DNA from: Schistosoma haematobium
Taxonomy: Eukaryota > Platyhelminthes > Trematoda > Strigeidida > Schistosomatidae
Direction: 5' to 3'
NCBI RefSeq assembly: GCF_000699445.3
Contig: NC_067196.1
Location: 23,701,116 to 23,765,115, forward strand
DNA: 64,000 nucleotides
The notes beneath the pieces are model-generated. The model did not search any database. It had not been told where the DNA came from and saw only the letters and a program-made list of their open reading frames with translations. Below are positions 34,109 through 47,999 of this stretch, in pieces (within the stretch, counting starts at the first letter, position 1; each line of letters begins with the position of its first letter). The position numbers and the translations under genes are program-made.

Positions 34109-36679
34109 TTATTATTTATTATAATTAACAGATTATTAATCTAATCTTCCGCCTACAATTATTTTTTCCTTATCTTTATTCTTATGTAGTTATTTCAAGT
34201 ATTTGATGTATTCATAAAACCTACACTTTAATTTTTATTTGGATATAATCTTTCCGAATAATTATATGATTCATAAACCTATGATTATACTTAAGATGTT
34301 TTGTCAGATCTATCTTATGTAATGAATCTTTAATAATCAACCGATTCACCTTGTTTTATTTCATTAATAATTATTATTCTTTGTTTGTTATTTCATTAAT
34401 CTTGACTTTGATGTTTAAGTACATTATATTGTATATTAATGTCGAGTTATAATAATGAGAAACTAATCGAGAAAAGAAATATTTGTCTACTCAGCTGACA
34501 TTTTTACTTTCATCTAGGGTTGTGTTCATGTCTAGTGTTAGTGCTTCAGTTCATATACTGAGGACTGTCTGATTGTTGTTTAACAGTTATAGCCTTCTAT
34601 TTTTTAAAATCCAATTTAACACTGAGTATATAAGTTTAGCTATTCACCAATAATACTGATAGTTGCATAATATTGCAAAGTGAATGAAGTTAAATATGGG
34701 AATCATTGGATGTTTACTCAGTGTTCTCGAAATTAAGCACACACCACGAGACTGACGACCTTAGGTTTGATCTCTATTGGGATTAAAAAGACTCAACACA
34801 GAGAACTCTCATATTAAAAAGAAATGGTTGTTCACTGATTATCGGTTTTCAGTAGTTAACCATGAAATTCAAAAAGCTTCCCAAACCCTTAACAGTAATA
34901 AATGTATCGAACCAAAGTGATAAGTGAAATGATTTGAAAAAGATGTTTAAAACTTCTCAGTGGTCTAATGATTTAACTAACGCATGCGTAAATCATGAGC
35001 CAAATAATGCTTTTGGTAATAGGTGTTAAAAACATAACATTTTATACTGGAAAAATCCTTTCCATTTCTACCTACATATTACTGGTTGTAGACATTATGT
35101 TAAATCGAATAGGGATATTTTAGTTAAACACTTCATTGATAAATAAAATTCAATAAACAGATGTGAAGAACGAGACAACTGAAGTAATTACAATAAAAAT
35201 ATATGGCCTAATTTGTTATAACTGCAAAATTTGGTACTTGAGACAGGCGAAAACTGGGACTCTCACATAAAAAGGAAGAGAAAAATAAGCGGATGGTGGA
35301 TGAAGGTTCTATTTATTCTTTCAAAAACCACCACAACAACGACTCATTATTCATCAGTTGCATTCATTATTACATACCCTTATTTGGCATATGATGATTA
35401 GTCAGTGCATAACACAAATGAAAATAAACAGCGATAGTACAAAAATGAATTTCAAACTGAATTAGTACAAAAGAATGTGGCATGTTATTTCATTGAAATA
35501 ACAACGATTAAATACCATGCGATAGTATACAGTCACTTCGTCCTGGTATGAGATTTTTCATTAGTGAGCATTCATGACCCAGTATTCGGGAGTCAAAACT
35601 AGTACATTCAGTCTAGTACAAGAACACTTAATTTCTAGACCATTGAGCCGTGATCGCATGGTGTACAGGTCTTCAATGATTTACTGAATAAATATCACAT
35701 TGAATTAAGATATAATTTTGCTTTTTTACTTCATCCAGACATAATTTTAAGAATATCCTCCATAAGTAGTCAAATGTAATGTCTGTGTGCAAATAAGATA
35801 TCATATTATTCAACATGGATGTTCGTTTATAAATATTTGATCAACTTTCCTATCACACTAATCGTAAATTATTTTCTAGCCCTTCAAAATTTTTCATTTC
35901 AGCAGTCTAATCAATGTGAATTCTATGAAAATGTCAAAAGTTTTATATTTCATTAAAATTATAAGTTTACTTCAACATTCTTCCCTATAAAATGTATTTG
36001 AATAACTTATGTGACAGCAAAATAAAAATATTTTCTGTCTCTGCTATTTACTACTATTATATGATAAATACAACCGATGATCGAGATTATGCTACTCCTA
36101 GACTAGATTGGATAATCAGTCCATATCCTACATACTGATTAGATCCTTTTATTTTATACGGGTAGTTTTAAACTCAACCGAATTCATGATTCAAGACAAA
36201 AGGTGGAGAAATAGTGTATAGGCTAGACAAGATAGTTCTGTGAAATGTACACTCATTGAGTTTAGAGTAGGAATCAATAATAGGAAAGAAATCACAAATC
36301 AGAGAGCCGGTAAATTATGTTTGCCAGCTCACGCTCAGTGACCGATCACATTTAATTTCACAATTCACATATCAGTAATTTTAAATTTATTTAGTAAATT
36401 TATGATCACGTCCGCTATAATTAAGCATTTCATCACTGTGACTGAAGTTTTTGAGTGAGATTATGAATCGAGGTTGAATGAATGGATCAAGTTGAATAAC
36501 AGTCAAAGATATTAAAAAGCTCATTATCAACTTAGAATTTCATTTCTTTACATTTTCTTCTCTGTACATCTGATTGATTTTCTAATAAATGTCTTGATAA
36601 ACATTTTGAAAATAATTGAATGGTTGCTAACACCGACTTTTAGGGCTTAAATTAAATAATTGTTTATTATCTCGTCTAA
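34109..36679. other. AT-rich intergenic stretch
   Basis: No gene seen. A very diverged minus-strand SINE lies at about 35530-35665 (TTCGTCCTGGTATGAGATTT, then CATGACCC, then GACCATTGAGCCG). The rest holds nothing that I recognise. Confidence 0.45.
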
Positions 36680-37486
36680 TGTACACGTGGACTTCACAGA
36701 TGACCTAGCCCTCCTGTCCCATACACACCAGCAAGTGCAGATGAAGACAACTCGTGTAGCAGAAGCCTATGCATCAGTAGGCCTCAACATACACAAGGGG
36801 AAAACCAAGGTCCTCAAATACAACACGGAGAACCCCAACCCAACCACACTTGATGGCGAAACTCTGGAAGATGTAGAATCCTTCACATACCTGGGAAGCA
36901 TCATCAATGAACAAGGAGGTTCAGATGCAGACGTAAAGGCGAGGATTGGCAAAGCAAGGGTCGCATTCCTGCAATTGAAGGACATATGGAACTCAAAACA
37001 ACTTTCAACCAATATCAAAGTCACAATATTCAATACCAACGTCAAGGCAGTTCTACTGTATGGAGCTGAAACTTAGAGAACTATTACAACCATCATCAAG
37101 AAGGTACAAGTATTTATAAATAGCTGTCTACACGAGATACTCAACATCCATTGGCCGTATACCAACAGCAAAAGCCTTCTGTGGGAGAGAACAAACCAGC
37201 TTCCAGCTGAAGAAGAAATTAGGAAAAGACTCTGGGGCTGGATGCGAAATATATTATAGAAATCATCAAACTACATCATGAGGCAAGCCCTAACTTGGAA
37301 TCCTGAAGGGAAACGGAAAAGAGGAAGGCCAAAGTACAAATTACATCGGGAAATTGAAGAAGACATGAAAAAGATGAATAACAACTGGAAGGAGCTGGAA
37401 AGGATTGCTCAGGACAGGGTTGGATGGAGAGTGGTGGTGAATGACCTATGCTCCTCCACGAGGAGTAACAGGCTTAAGTAAGTAAT
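36680..37486 (+). mobile_element. RTE-like retrotransposon, 3' half, (AAGT)n-tailed family
   Basis: The first frame (to 37074) encodes a reverse transcriptase palm with FTDDLALLSH, a variant of the F/YADD catalytic box with A to T. It continues with GLNIHKGKTKVLKY, ESFTYLGSIINEQGG and VKAVLLYGAET. A TAG at 37075 and another stop near 37257 interrupt it. The second part (37278-37481) has [20 protein letters not shown] and [12 protein letters not shown], then SNRLK and a short (AAGT)n tail. It is dead but more complete than the copies at 21.8 and 31.4 kb. Confidence 0.88.
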
Positions 37487-38749
37487 TAATGTACACATAA
37501 AATTATCCATCAGATCCAGTGATAATGTAAATACAACGCTGCGTATCTTATCATAGACGGTTTATAGAAATAAAATTTCAAGTTAATAAATGTATTCAAT
37601 AAGTTATTTTTAGGACTAAAAAATTTTAATCCCTTGATTAATTTATTGCTTACGACTGAGTAGCTGTTTACTCTAAATTATTCATTTGAAAGTTTTTCTC
37701 ATTGTTAAACTTCATTTAAAATAGCATGATCTATTAACAATTAGTCATTATAGATTAACAGTTTAAAAATCTTTATAGAATATTCAAAAATAAAGAATGT
37801 TTGAGTGAACAATCGTTTTAAACAACTACATCATCAGGTCCTATAGTTATATAGTCCATAATTATTGTATTACTTTTATAACAATCAAAATAAGGTATAC
37901 ATTAATGAATTTGACAATGTAATATGTTACAAAATGGTTAACATCGGCATGGTACGACATAAATACTTCAAGATAATGTCATTTTTTTTGTAAATTAGAT
38001 ACGTCATTTACTAAAAGTTAGGATGATTCGTTGTAAAGTGTCAAGTTATAATTAGCATAATAATAGTATTAAAATAAATCGTGTGAAGAAAATGCCTAGC
38101 AGGGGAACTTTGTCTCGTTAATGGAGGTAATAATAATAATAATAATAAAGCTGTGTGGAAACAATTGTTCTCTCAAATATTTTGTTTTATTTTTAAACAT
38201 TATAAGTTAGTAGCTAGTATGCTTAGTTGCAGACGAAAATGTTTGATCTCATTGGGGCCAATAAAATTCAAGTAGACTTTATTTATGTGATATTTTGTAA
38301 ATAGGAAAAAAAAGTCTTAAATGACACTGTTAATCACCATGAGAACACTGCGTTTTTCATACAGTTAATGTATAGATATCTAATAAATACCTTCAAGTAT
38401 AGGCTAAAATAAATTATGTAATCAATATATATTGGTTTTTTTTACATAGTTACAACATACAATGTGATTGTTTATTGACCATTAATAATACAAAATGGTT
38501 GATTGTGGTAATGTGAATTAATTTTTTTTTAATTAAAAAAAAATAGGCCATTTTGTAGATTATAGAATCACACGAAATTTAGAAATTATTTCTCTGTAAA
38601 TGATATTATGAATACAAAGTAAATAAACTATCTTTATGAATGAATAATCTTATAAATGCTTATCTTATATAAACGAATTAAAATTATAGATTGAACTTTA
38701 GTTTCAGGTAAATAGTGTACAAATTTAGATTTGGTTCTCTTTAGTTGAC
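37487..38749. other. AT-rich intergenic stretch
   Basis: No gene seen. There is a short (AAT)n run near 38130-38148 and an A/T palindrome near 38521-38545. Confidence 0.5.
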
Positions 38750-39280
38750 CGAAACCGGTAGTAATCCTAAAGAGAATCCAAGTGCCCTGATATGACTGAG
38801 AGTGGGGGGAGTCAGCTCTTCCTTTCGAAATGCTATCACATGGCCATATGTATACAACCACTGTCAGGGAAGTCCTAATCACTGCCTTCCGGCGGCGGGA
38901 GTGTTGTTTACGAAATTGAGAGCGACGGGAAGCGAATGTTTGGTGCCCTAATTGGGTGGGAGGATTTGGAGGATCCACCTAGGGAGGTTGGAAAAACCTA
39001 ATTCCAAACCAATAGTGCACATGGGCTCTAGTATCCTGAAGGAACAAAAGTGTATGGACCTATTGTTGGTCACCGGATACCATGGGACTGCATTTCTTGA
39101 CGTTGCTCCATTGCCTTGTGGATCAGACCTTTAGGTTGAAGGTTCCGGGTGTGATACCCTAAGAAAACCGTCCGCTTCTGTTGGGACACCCGAACAGTAT
39201 CCCAACTCTCACACAAATCAAATGACGAAGTTTGGTGCCTCCTTGCATCAATGTTTACGTTTTAAATAAATAAATAGATG
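38750..39280 (+). repeat. unclassified GC-richer repeat, family U2, (AAAT)-tailed
   Basis: A GC-richer island. It matches the reverse complement of 54160-54480 in order: AACCTAATTCCAAACC, CATGGGCTCTAGTATCCT, GTCACCGGATA, CTCCATTGCCTTGTGGAT. It ends in TTTTAAATAAATAAATAG, and the last 40 bases resemble the (AAAT)n-tailed end of the RTE copy at 6692. It may be a 3' UTR of that kind of element. The open frames across it are not conserved in the other copy. Confidence 0.6.
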
Positions 39281-40969
39281 GAACTTTAAATAGTTATAAT
39301 AAACTTAATATTATTAAATCTTATAATGTTAAATTGACAATAGTAACTGAAATGCAAGTGACACAACTGTAACCAGTAATCACAGATGTTAAAAATTTTA
39401 CTTATATTAAAATCCAAGCGGATTTATGATCATCAGATAGTATAAGTAGGTTATAGAAGTTGTAGAAGGGAAACACAACTTTATTCATTCTAATATCCTC
39501 CTATATGTCCGTTTAATTTTGGAGATTGTGGAGATTGTTTCAACATAGAGATGGTTTTCATCATAAGTTGCTGTCATCTGATGAACGAATGAAAATCAGT
39601 GATTGGTTAATAGCTATTTCAGTTGAATGCAAGATTCTTCAGTCATACATACCTATGACCTCACTTGAGACTGTACTCAGAACTTTCAAGTATTGAGGTG
39701 TGCCCATCACTTACATTAATGAACATGTATCCAGTAGCTACGCATCTTAATTCAATCAATGCACAATGTAGTATTACCGTTATCAGTTTTCAAGAGTGAG
39801 AAAAATATCGTCGATAATGTTGTATAATAATCCCGTTATATTGCAAATTGATTATAGTTATAAATTGAGTGTTGTTTCAGCGGCTGAAAGTATAACTCAT
39901 AAACATGTTGACCCATAAGTTCTGGATAAAATCCCACCTAGGGTAACAAACGGGATTGAAACAAATATCCTAAGCTGATAAGTCTTCCGTGATTTGTTAG
40001 CCGGTATCAAAATATGATGTAAACCTGTTGTTTTCTTTGATATAATTCAATCACTAATTTATGCTTCCTAACGCTTGCTGAATTAGCTACTTTCAGTAAG
40101 AAAACTAAGAGCTTATAGAGAGCTTTAATTTCTAAAGGAAGAAAGAATGTTTTCATAAGTCATGCGTATATTTAAAGATAATACCGATCTACCTCAAATA
40201 GATATGTGTGAGTGGTGACTTTTGCTAGGTGAATAATATACTTACTTAAAATAATCCGCCCACCTTGGCATCTCTTAGTTTCAATGTAGCTATCTGAAAG
40301 CGTGTTTTTTCATACTTGCTTAATATATTAAACCCATCTGTCATTTTGTTTAGTAACATTGTGGATGTCAATATGAAGATATATGTTTAAGTTGTGATCG
40401 GTTCAAATAAATTGATCTATATTCTGATAGTAAGTAGACGAGTCTTTTGGTGTATGAAATTAAAATTTCTTTAATAATTAAATTTAGTCATAAGGTATAA
40501 AATTCAATGCATTCGACCTATAAATGAAATCGTTCAGTACACTGAATTGTTTACTGAGATTCATCATTCATCATCTCAGTCACTCAATGTACACAACCTT
40601 ATATACCGCGAGTTCATTGAAATTAAACGTACTAAACCATTGGTTAATTATTCAAGTGTTTAAGGGTTAAGCACCCTCAGCAAGTTCTGAAGATTTACAG
40701 TTAAGTCCTCAGTTTCAGAATTCGTGTACACTCTGAGCAGCCATATCCTTGAACGAAACAGCTACCTCGTATTTCTCGAATTTTTAATAGTTATTTAACT
40801 AAGACCAGTTCTTGATGTGACTTATAAATCTTATATTCAATCTATTAACGTATCACCCTATTGACAAATTAAATTTATTCTATCCTTTCATGAGTTTTTT
40901 AATATTTTCAACTGGATTCTATTTTCACTCTCTATCCTGGAAATCTTTACAATATTAATCTATTTATTT
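39281..40969. other. AT-rich intergenic stretch
   Basis: No gene seen. About 39590-39740 may be a very old SINE remnant. Confidence 0.4.
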
Positions 40970-41220
40970 CAATAGTTGAGATCATGAGTCAATTGAAGCT
41001 AGACCAACATGGAAAACATGAAAGCACTGGACAGCCGTTTCGTCCTGGTATGGGACTCCTCAGCAATGCGAATCCACGATTCCACCTCACGAGGTTCTAA
41101 TCCAGGACACATCGGTCTCGCGCCAAACGCTTAACCTCCAGACTATTGAGCCGACCAGCATCCAATGGTATTAATATCTGACTTCAACTAATCCACGAAG
41201 TTGAACGACACATCCACATC
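40970..41220 (-). mobile_element. hammerhead SINE copy
   Basis: Minus-strand copy from the tail through the ribozyme, B-box region (GGATTAGAACCTC, mutated) and A box (CGGCTCAATAGTC) into the leader. Confidence 0.88.
41024..41069 (-). ncRNA. type I hammerhead ribozyme, intact core
   Basis: GCAUUG, CUGAGGA, GUCC with GGAC around a 7-base loop, GAAAC, GGCU, triplet GUC and CAGUGC. The core is complete. Helix I has one G-U pair, and helix III ends in a G-U pair. Confidence 0.85.
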
Positions 41221-41689
41221 TGTTGGTTTGTTTTTAGAAAAAAAGAACAAATCAATTTACATCCAATCATAATTAATATATTCATTATTTACATAATTTA
41301 TTGAGTTAGTTATTTATCTACTGAAATATAAAATAGTATCTATTTATTTTCATTTCAATGTATACTTTGTATGGTTACATTGGATCAAATGTATCAAGTT
41401 ATGTTAAACAACTACAATTTAATTATCTCATACATATAAGATAGTTCTAACGGTAAAGATAGAATGTGGGTCTGTGTATGCGTGCAAGAGACGAAATAAA
41501 TTAGGGAGATAAGGAATATGCAAAATCTACATGTTACTACAACATATGAAGTTTTAAAAAATATCTTAACTGTTTTTAATAATTTTTAAACACATTTATA
41601 CTAATTATCATATAGTGTAAATACAATAATTTATTTATTTTTTAAATATATGTATGCCTATGTCAATGCTGAATATAGTATAATTACTA
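41221..41689. other. AT-rich intergenic stretch
   Basis: I see no gene or recognisable repeat. Confidence 0.5.
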
Positions 41690-42090
41690 TAATATCCACA
41701 AAATTTCCTTCCGATACTAATCAACATATGTTTACTATTGACTGGCTTCAAGAGGTATTTCCTGGAGTTCTAGTGAGAAGCTATGACCAGTGGAGTTCAC
41801 TCGGATCCGTTGTGAGATAGTAATTCACTGAAGAAAATGGTGTATGGGTAGCCCAATTTCGTGGATTAGTTAAAGTTGGATATTAATACCATTGGATGCT
41901 GGCCGGCTCAGTGTTCTAGAGGTCAAGCGTCCGCGCGCAAAAACGATAGGTCTTGGATTCGAATCTCGTGAGGTGGGATCGTGGATTCGCATTGCTGAGG
42001 AGTCCCATACTAGGATGAAACGGCAGTCCGGTGCTTTTATGTTTTCCATGTTGGTCTAGCTTCAACTGACTCATGATCTCAACTATTAAA
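41690..42090 (+). mobile_element. hammerhead SINE, full copy with tail-to-head start
   Basis: It starts with a diverged tail-to-head junction (TATCCACAAAATTTCCTTCC, then GATACTAATC). Next come the leader, a partly duplicated GGCCGG before the A box CGGCTCAGTG, the B box GGATTCGAATCTC, the ribozyme, and the tail to ATCTCAACTATTAAAATT. Confidence 0.88.
41989..42034 (+). ncRNA. type I hammerhead ribozyme, core intact with wobble pairs
   Basis: GCAUUG, CUGAGGA, GUCC with GGAU (one G-U pair next to the core), GAAAC, GGCA, triplet GUC ending at 42028, then CGGUGC. The core is complete but helix I has two G-U pairs. Activity is possible but likely weak. Confidence 0.75.
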
Positions 42091-45000
42091 ATTGTATAAT
42101 TGTCAAAAAGTACTATTATAAGGTATTAGACTTTTGTCTGTATTTTTGAAGCGTGTATGTTTTTCATGAAACCGATTGTTAATCACTCAAATTCTTTATA
42201 TTAACAGATAGAAAATAATTATGTTGTCAGATAGCAAAAGGCTTATGAAACGACTAAGAGACTCACTTTATTATGAAGTAAGCGCTTATGATATTGTCCA
42301 GAATGACAATAAAAGTTCTTCATTAAACATCTACTCTACAAGATTCGATAACACTGCAAACATACACCTATGTTGCGAGTTTTCTCCATCATTTCAAGAT
42401 GGCAAACAGTTCTTAATATGTGAATAATAATAATAAATAATTGAGGTCTTTAAGACAAAGTAGAGAGCATTTCATTTGTGTAGTTGTTCAAGGGGATACT
42501 AAAACAAAAGGGTTAATAATAAGATGACTTCATAGTTTACTTAAAGTTCACAGACTTAGCTTATTTCTTTCTATCCATATAGAAGTGTGCTTGGTGTAAG
42601 AACTCACTTATTTTTTACTCAAAATTATTCTTTCATGTGAATCTCTATATGGGTGGAAACGCTTTGTATTAATTTAAACTCCTGATACGGAGTTTACAAA
42701 ATGATATACTTTAATACAATCTTTTCATGGACGTTAACCATAATTAAATCGATACTCAGTATCCTTTATTAATTTATATATTGTAATTTTAAATACAGTT
42801 CTGGAGACTGGTTGTTTCATGCCTATAGGTTTACCAATCTGATCTCATAGAAGTTAACATACTAATAGTATGTAAATACTACCAAAAATTTTAAGGTTAG
42901 ACTAAAATACGAAGGGGAGAATCACTTCCCTCAAGACTATAGGTTCACTTTGTTGATGAGTGTCAAGCAACATGAAACTTAGTTTCAGAGTTTCCTTTCA
43001 ACTATTTACGACCATTTAAAATCAAAACTTAGTACGCAACATGTCGAGTGACTTAGACTAGTAACCTCACTACAATTTGCTCAGTAGAATTCAATCAGCA
43101 TTAAGGAATATAAAATATTACATTGACCACTACTGGGTGACCAGTCATTGCAAATAATGGGTCAACGTTTTGATAACGATAATATTCATTTAGTTAATTG
43201 GTCAAAACAAGTTAGAACTTGAGAAAATCGTGCATCGGTTCAAGTGGCCAAGCCATATCAACTAGAGGAAATCAACACGAAACACAGCAAAAGAGTTGAA
43301 ATAAAATTATTGTGAATTGTGATATGAAGGGTAAGTATAAGGAATTTGTTTCGTTAAAATGTGAAATTGTTAAATAGAGTGTATGAGATGGTATTATAGT
43401 AAAATATTTAAAATAAGACAGAGAATAGACAAACTCTAGACAAAAGTCTTTAATCATTAGTACAGATATCCTTACAACATGCTCTTTGCAAACAGTTAAT
43501 GATTTAGCGGATAATTGCAATATATTGATCCAACCGTCTCCAGTATTTCCCAATTTACTATTTTACAGGTCAATATTGAAGGACGGTTTAAATGGTGATT
43601 GAGCATCGGGAAAAGATGAACCACTATATTGTTTAGTTAGGTGATGTTCATTTCATGGAAACGAGCCTAGTCTTCAAAATCTATCATAAAAAATATTCCA
43701 TGGCTGTAATTACTCGTTAACCGGCCAATATGAATATCTTCCAGTAGAATATTCGTAATCAGCTGAAAAGTTACCAATTACAATAAGGGAGTCATCTTAA
43801 AAAGATTTACAATCTTCTCTTCATAACAAGTTGCAAACAGTCACAACTTAAATAAACGTACAGCTCAGTTGTAATGAAATTAAGCTAACAACAGTCTATT
43901 AATTAATACACAGTTGACGTATGAAAACTGTAAGACATGAGTCTCTGTTGGATCCAAACACTTGACTCCCGAGTTACCTGATTGATGATCTGTCTAAATA
44001 GTTTGTCGTTGACGTCAAGTATCAACTTTGAATTGACAACCAACAAAAACTAAGAGATACTGGAAAGGTGTTTCGTTGCACCATTGGATTTCTCTGTAAT
44101 GTGTATCTACGATCCCACTAGGAATTGAACTCAAAATATTCATACTTTATGACAAATGCTTTAGTTTCAGACCACTGTGTTAACAATCAATACATTTCTA
44201 ATTTCAGTCAATTCCAAAATATTGAGTAATCACCATTCACTGTTAACGGTGATACTTGTCTCATATTCAATATAGTTGAACTACATTAGTCAAGGGTTTT
44301 CAACAGAACTTCGTAAATTTCTCATGAAGTTAATCACAGGTGGACAACTTTATATGGCTATTACTGAACTGTAGGACAAATAACTGACCATTAATTACAC
44401 TCAATTATTTCAACATTATTCTAGAATCTTATGTTTGTCCATTGGTGAACAGCGCACTATTCAAAAACCTATTTGATTCATAAAGAACATGAATTGTATG
44501 AATAATATATCACGTAATTCAAAACATATTACACGTGATATATTAATGAATAACTGTCGACAATATATATTTGTATCTCTCTATTATATATATGCATGCT
44601 TGTATATGCACACGAGCTACCATTATATATATATATACATATGATTTATGCTATCCCCATTATTATTACACAAAATTAAATGCATGAACAGATGTAAAAT
44701 GTATGTTTTGATAGGTGGTATTCTTGTTATATACTACATCTTCTCCATCGTCTTGTTTTCTTAGACTTCAATTACTCTTGACTAATTGGTTCATTATTTA
44801 GAACAAAAAAGAAACAAACAAGTGTCGAGTGAAATTCAGGATTGGTCAACTGAATCTACATTTTCTTATTCAACATAATTATTGTGCACATATTTCGTTT
44901 ACATGCACATATATACGGGGCACATGTACAAATGAACGTCTACCGATCGGTATATTCGAATAAACAATTGTGCAGCATTAAAGGTGGCTGTAAAATTTAT

Positions 45001-47160
45001 CAGAAAGAGACACCATTCACATTTGTTTTGTCTTTTTTTATTCAACTAGATTTCCTCTTTTTATACATATAAAGAAAATTAAGCGACAACAAGCGAAAGA
45101 GCGAAATGAGGGCATGATTGATCATTTTTTACGTCTTGTACAACTGCACATATGTCTCGAAAAATGTGTACTAGTCGTATTATTATGAATATTATAATAA
45201 TATACGTCACAATATTTTGTTATGATGATGTTGATGTTCACATTATGCAAAATCTCATTATGACAGTAGCCAGAGTAGTCCGTATAGAACACGAACTGAA
45301 ATGAATAAAACATAGAAACAAATGAAATGGAGAATAATTTTTTTTTTCGAGATTGAAACATTTTCGACGTTGTATTATGCACCCAGGCACATGCACACAA
45401 ACAGACAATGTACAATTACTTGCATACTTACACTACATACTGATTAACATACATCTATAAGCAAATAAAACTGATGTTTTAAAAGTGCCACAAGGAATTT
45501 TTTAAAAAAAGACTTCCCTTTCATCATATATAGATAGATATTACACTTAGACAATGTTTATCCCTTATTTATTTGTGTGCCGTTGTCGTATTTATTTTCC
45601 AAGGAAAATTGAACAACAGATTATTATAAATGAATTACTCATTTAATTGGTGAAATTAATCATATAATTAAGTAATTTACTATATTCAAATAGTTGTTTT
45701 TATTTCCTTCTGCTTCCTAAAATCATTATAAATACTACTGATGTTTGAAGAACAATTCACTTAGGTGGTATTCATTATCTATACATCATTACAAAGAACA
45801 TTTAACAGAGAACACTGAAAACAATTGATATTAATAATAATAATGATAATGATAATAACAATAATGGAAAGTAATCTGTTTCAGCATAGACAACAAAGAA
45901 AACAAAATGGACACATTATTTTGATCATCAGTTCACTTTTCTACTGTTTCTTTTGTGTAATGACACATGATAATGAATTTAGAGAAAGCAGAGTGAGTTA
46001 TAAATTACATTTCATATGAAATTGTAATAATAATTTTTAAATTTATATATTTGTTCAAGCTAAATGGAAAGAAATAACCATTCAGTAAAAAAAGATAAAT
46101 GTACCTATCGATCGGTTGAGTGACCATTTGATCAAATGATATTTTGGCCACCAGGCTGAAATTCAGTGACCTATTCTTATTGGTGCTTTACTTTGTAAGT
46201 TAGGTGGTTTATCCAACGAGGCTTTCATTGTCTTTTTTAGGTAGCATCATTAGGATAAACCTCGGATAGCAATTTACTGTCTGAAGTTTTTGCTGATGAT
46301 GTTGACCAAAAGGACAGTAAATGCTCCCCCGATTAGACATTTGTACTCGGATAATACAACTCCAACATCCTACAGAGATTTACATTCCCAACTTCAATTA
46401 GTTTACGATATAGGACGATAATCTTCAAACATTGCGATAATCTTTAAAAAACCTTCTATCCCGTTAATAATGAAGTACTTATTAGTAGACTGATTGTATA
46501 ACCTATTCCTGAAGTCCTAGAAAAAAGTCATGAATAACAATGTTAAGGCTCATCAGATGTGATGCATTAATCAGCCGGTATTATTATCGTATATGTCAAG
46601 AGTTAACTACACTAGGATAATGTAGTCCTAGTAGAATCAGAATCCTTTAGATTTGATCCAGCCTGGGGGTAATGGATAGGAAGATCTGAAGAGGTTTAAA
46701 TTAGAATAAGGAATGTTATTGTGGAGGAACGGGTGTGCTTCAGAAGCTTACCATCCATTCACTTTTTAATTTAATTAAAGTTAATACTGAAAGAAGACCA
46801 TGTGTTAGTCTACCTGATAAATTACGACATTCCATAAATTAGTGAAGTTAATTTTATGAAACTTGTTTGTGACTTTTGCTCTCATGAACTTAACAATAAA
46901 TCTTGCGCACTATCAGAATTATTATTTGGAATTCCTCAAACTAAATTATATTAGTTCGGTTTCTGTTTAGATATCTTCTAGTTGTTTCGGTTCTGTCTAT
47001 GAATCCATCCTCATTATATTTGTTTAAAAAAGATGTTTACTGTAAATTTCACTACTGAACAAATATATATATCATCTCCAATTCGTTAGCCAACCCTCAT
47101 GATCTGTTCAAAAAGTGTCATTAGTACCAATTTTGAACAATAATCAATTCCATTGAATTT
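42091..47160. other. long AT-rich intergenic stretch
   Basis: No convincing gene. A 68-codon frame at 42221-42427 has no family I know. Old repeat traces lie at about 42990-43150 (shared with 20380-20510 and 22935-23010). A very diverged minus SINE lies at about 44085-44215. Short TAA/GATAAT runs are at 45828-45866. Confidence 0.45.
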
Positions 47161-47164
47161 GTGA

Positions 47165-47340
47165 ACCGATCTAAGCTAGACCACCATTGAAAATCTGAAA
47201 GCACTGGACAGTCTGGGACATTTGTGAGCTCTGTTAAGGAGTCCCATACTAAAAAGAAACAGTCGTTCAATGCTTCCAGGTTTTCAATGGTGGTCTAGTT
47301 TAGATCGGTTTGTAAACTCAATGAAATTCATTAATCTCCA
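47165..47340. mobile_element. hammerhead SINE, old foldback pair
   Basis: The left arm has GCTAGACCACCATTGAAAAT in the minus orientation, and the right arm has its complement (TTTTCAATGGTGGTCTAG) about 75 bases later in the plus orientation. A remnant AGTCCCATACTAAAAAG stands before the right arm. Ribozyme cores are lost on both sides. Confidence 0.7.
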
Positions 47341-47999
47341 CAATCCAAGATTGACATTAATTAATTGTTTAAACTATTATTGTAAATAAGTAGTGAACAT
47401 TATGGTGTTTATAATTTTAATATTGATAACATTGTTAGCAATTCACGTACGACTTGGAGTTAAAGAACATTGAAAATTCATTAAACTGACAATAATTCTT
47501 ACAAAGTAATATATTCTAAGCAATTTATGACGGTTTTGCTGTGTTTACCATGTAATTCATCACTATATTAAACACTACAATTACTATATACAGAATTTAA
47601 AAATAGGTAAATGAATAGTTTCAATCATCTTTGTCTACGTACAACGAAAAGAAATCTAGAATGAATTATTTTAATTCCCCTACAGTTTCGTTCAATGTAC
47701 AACCTTTGATTTGCTTTTTGAGTAACCCGGAATAATGTAAAATTGCTATTGTGAATTGATGCCATTGTCAAATGGAATTTTTCAATGAAATTTAATACAA
47801 ACAGAAATATGTATTGGAATTTCATAGTGCCTAGTTATATTCTTTTGACAGCGTTAAGTTTGCTTTAAGTAGATGTCTTGAATATAGTTATGGTTCATTG
47901 ACAAATTGATTATTTATTGAAGTAAGAAATAATTAGTTTACATATAAGGATCTCATTAATAATAAATATATTTTTGTTATGTCCCAATGAGTAGAAAAA
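47341..47999. other. AT-rich intergenic stretch
   Basis: I see no gene or recognisable repeat. Confidence 0.5.

Noticed and set aside
38634..39134. Two overlapping open frames in the GC-richer island at 38.7-39.1 kb
   Set aside because: The homologous repeat at 54160-54480 does not keep these frames, so this is repeat DNA rather than a gene.
42221..42427. 68-codon open frame on + strand as a gene or exon
   Set aside because: No family recognised and no clear exon context. It sits in AT-rich DNA where frames of this size arise by chance.
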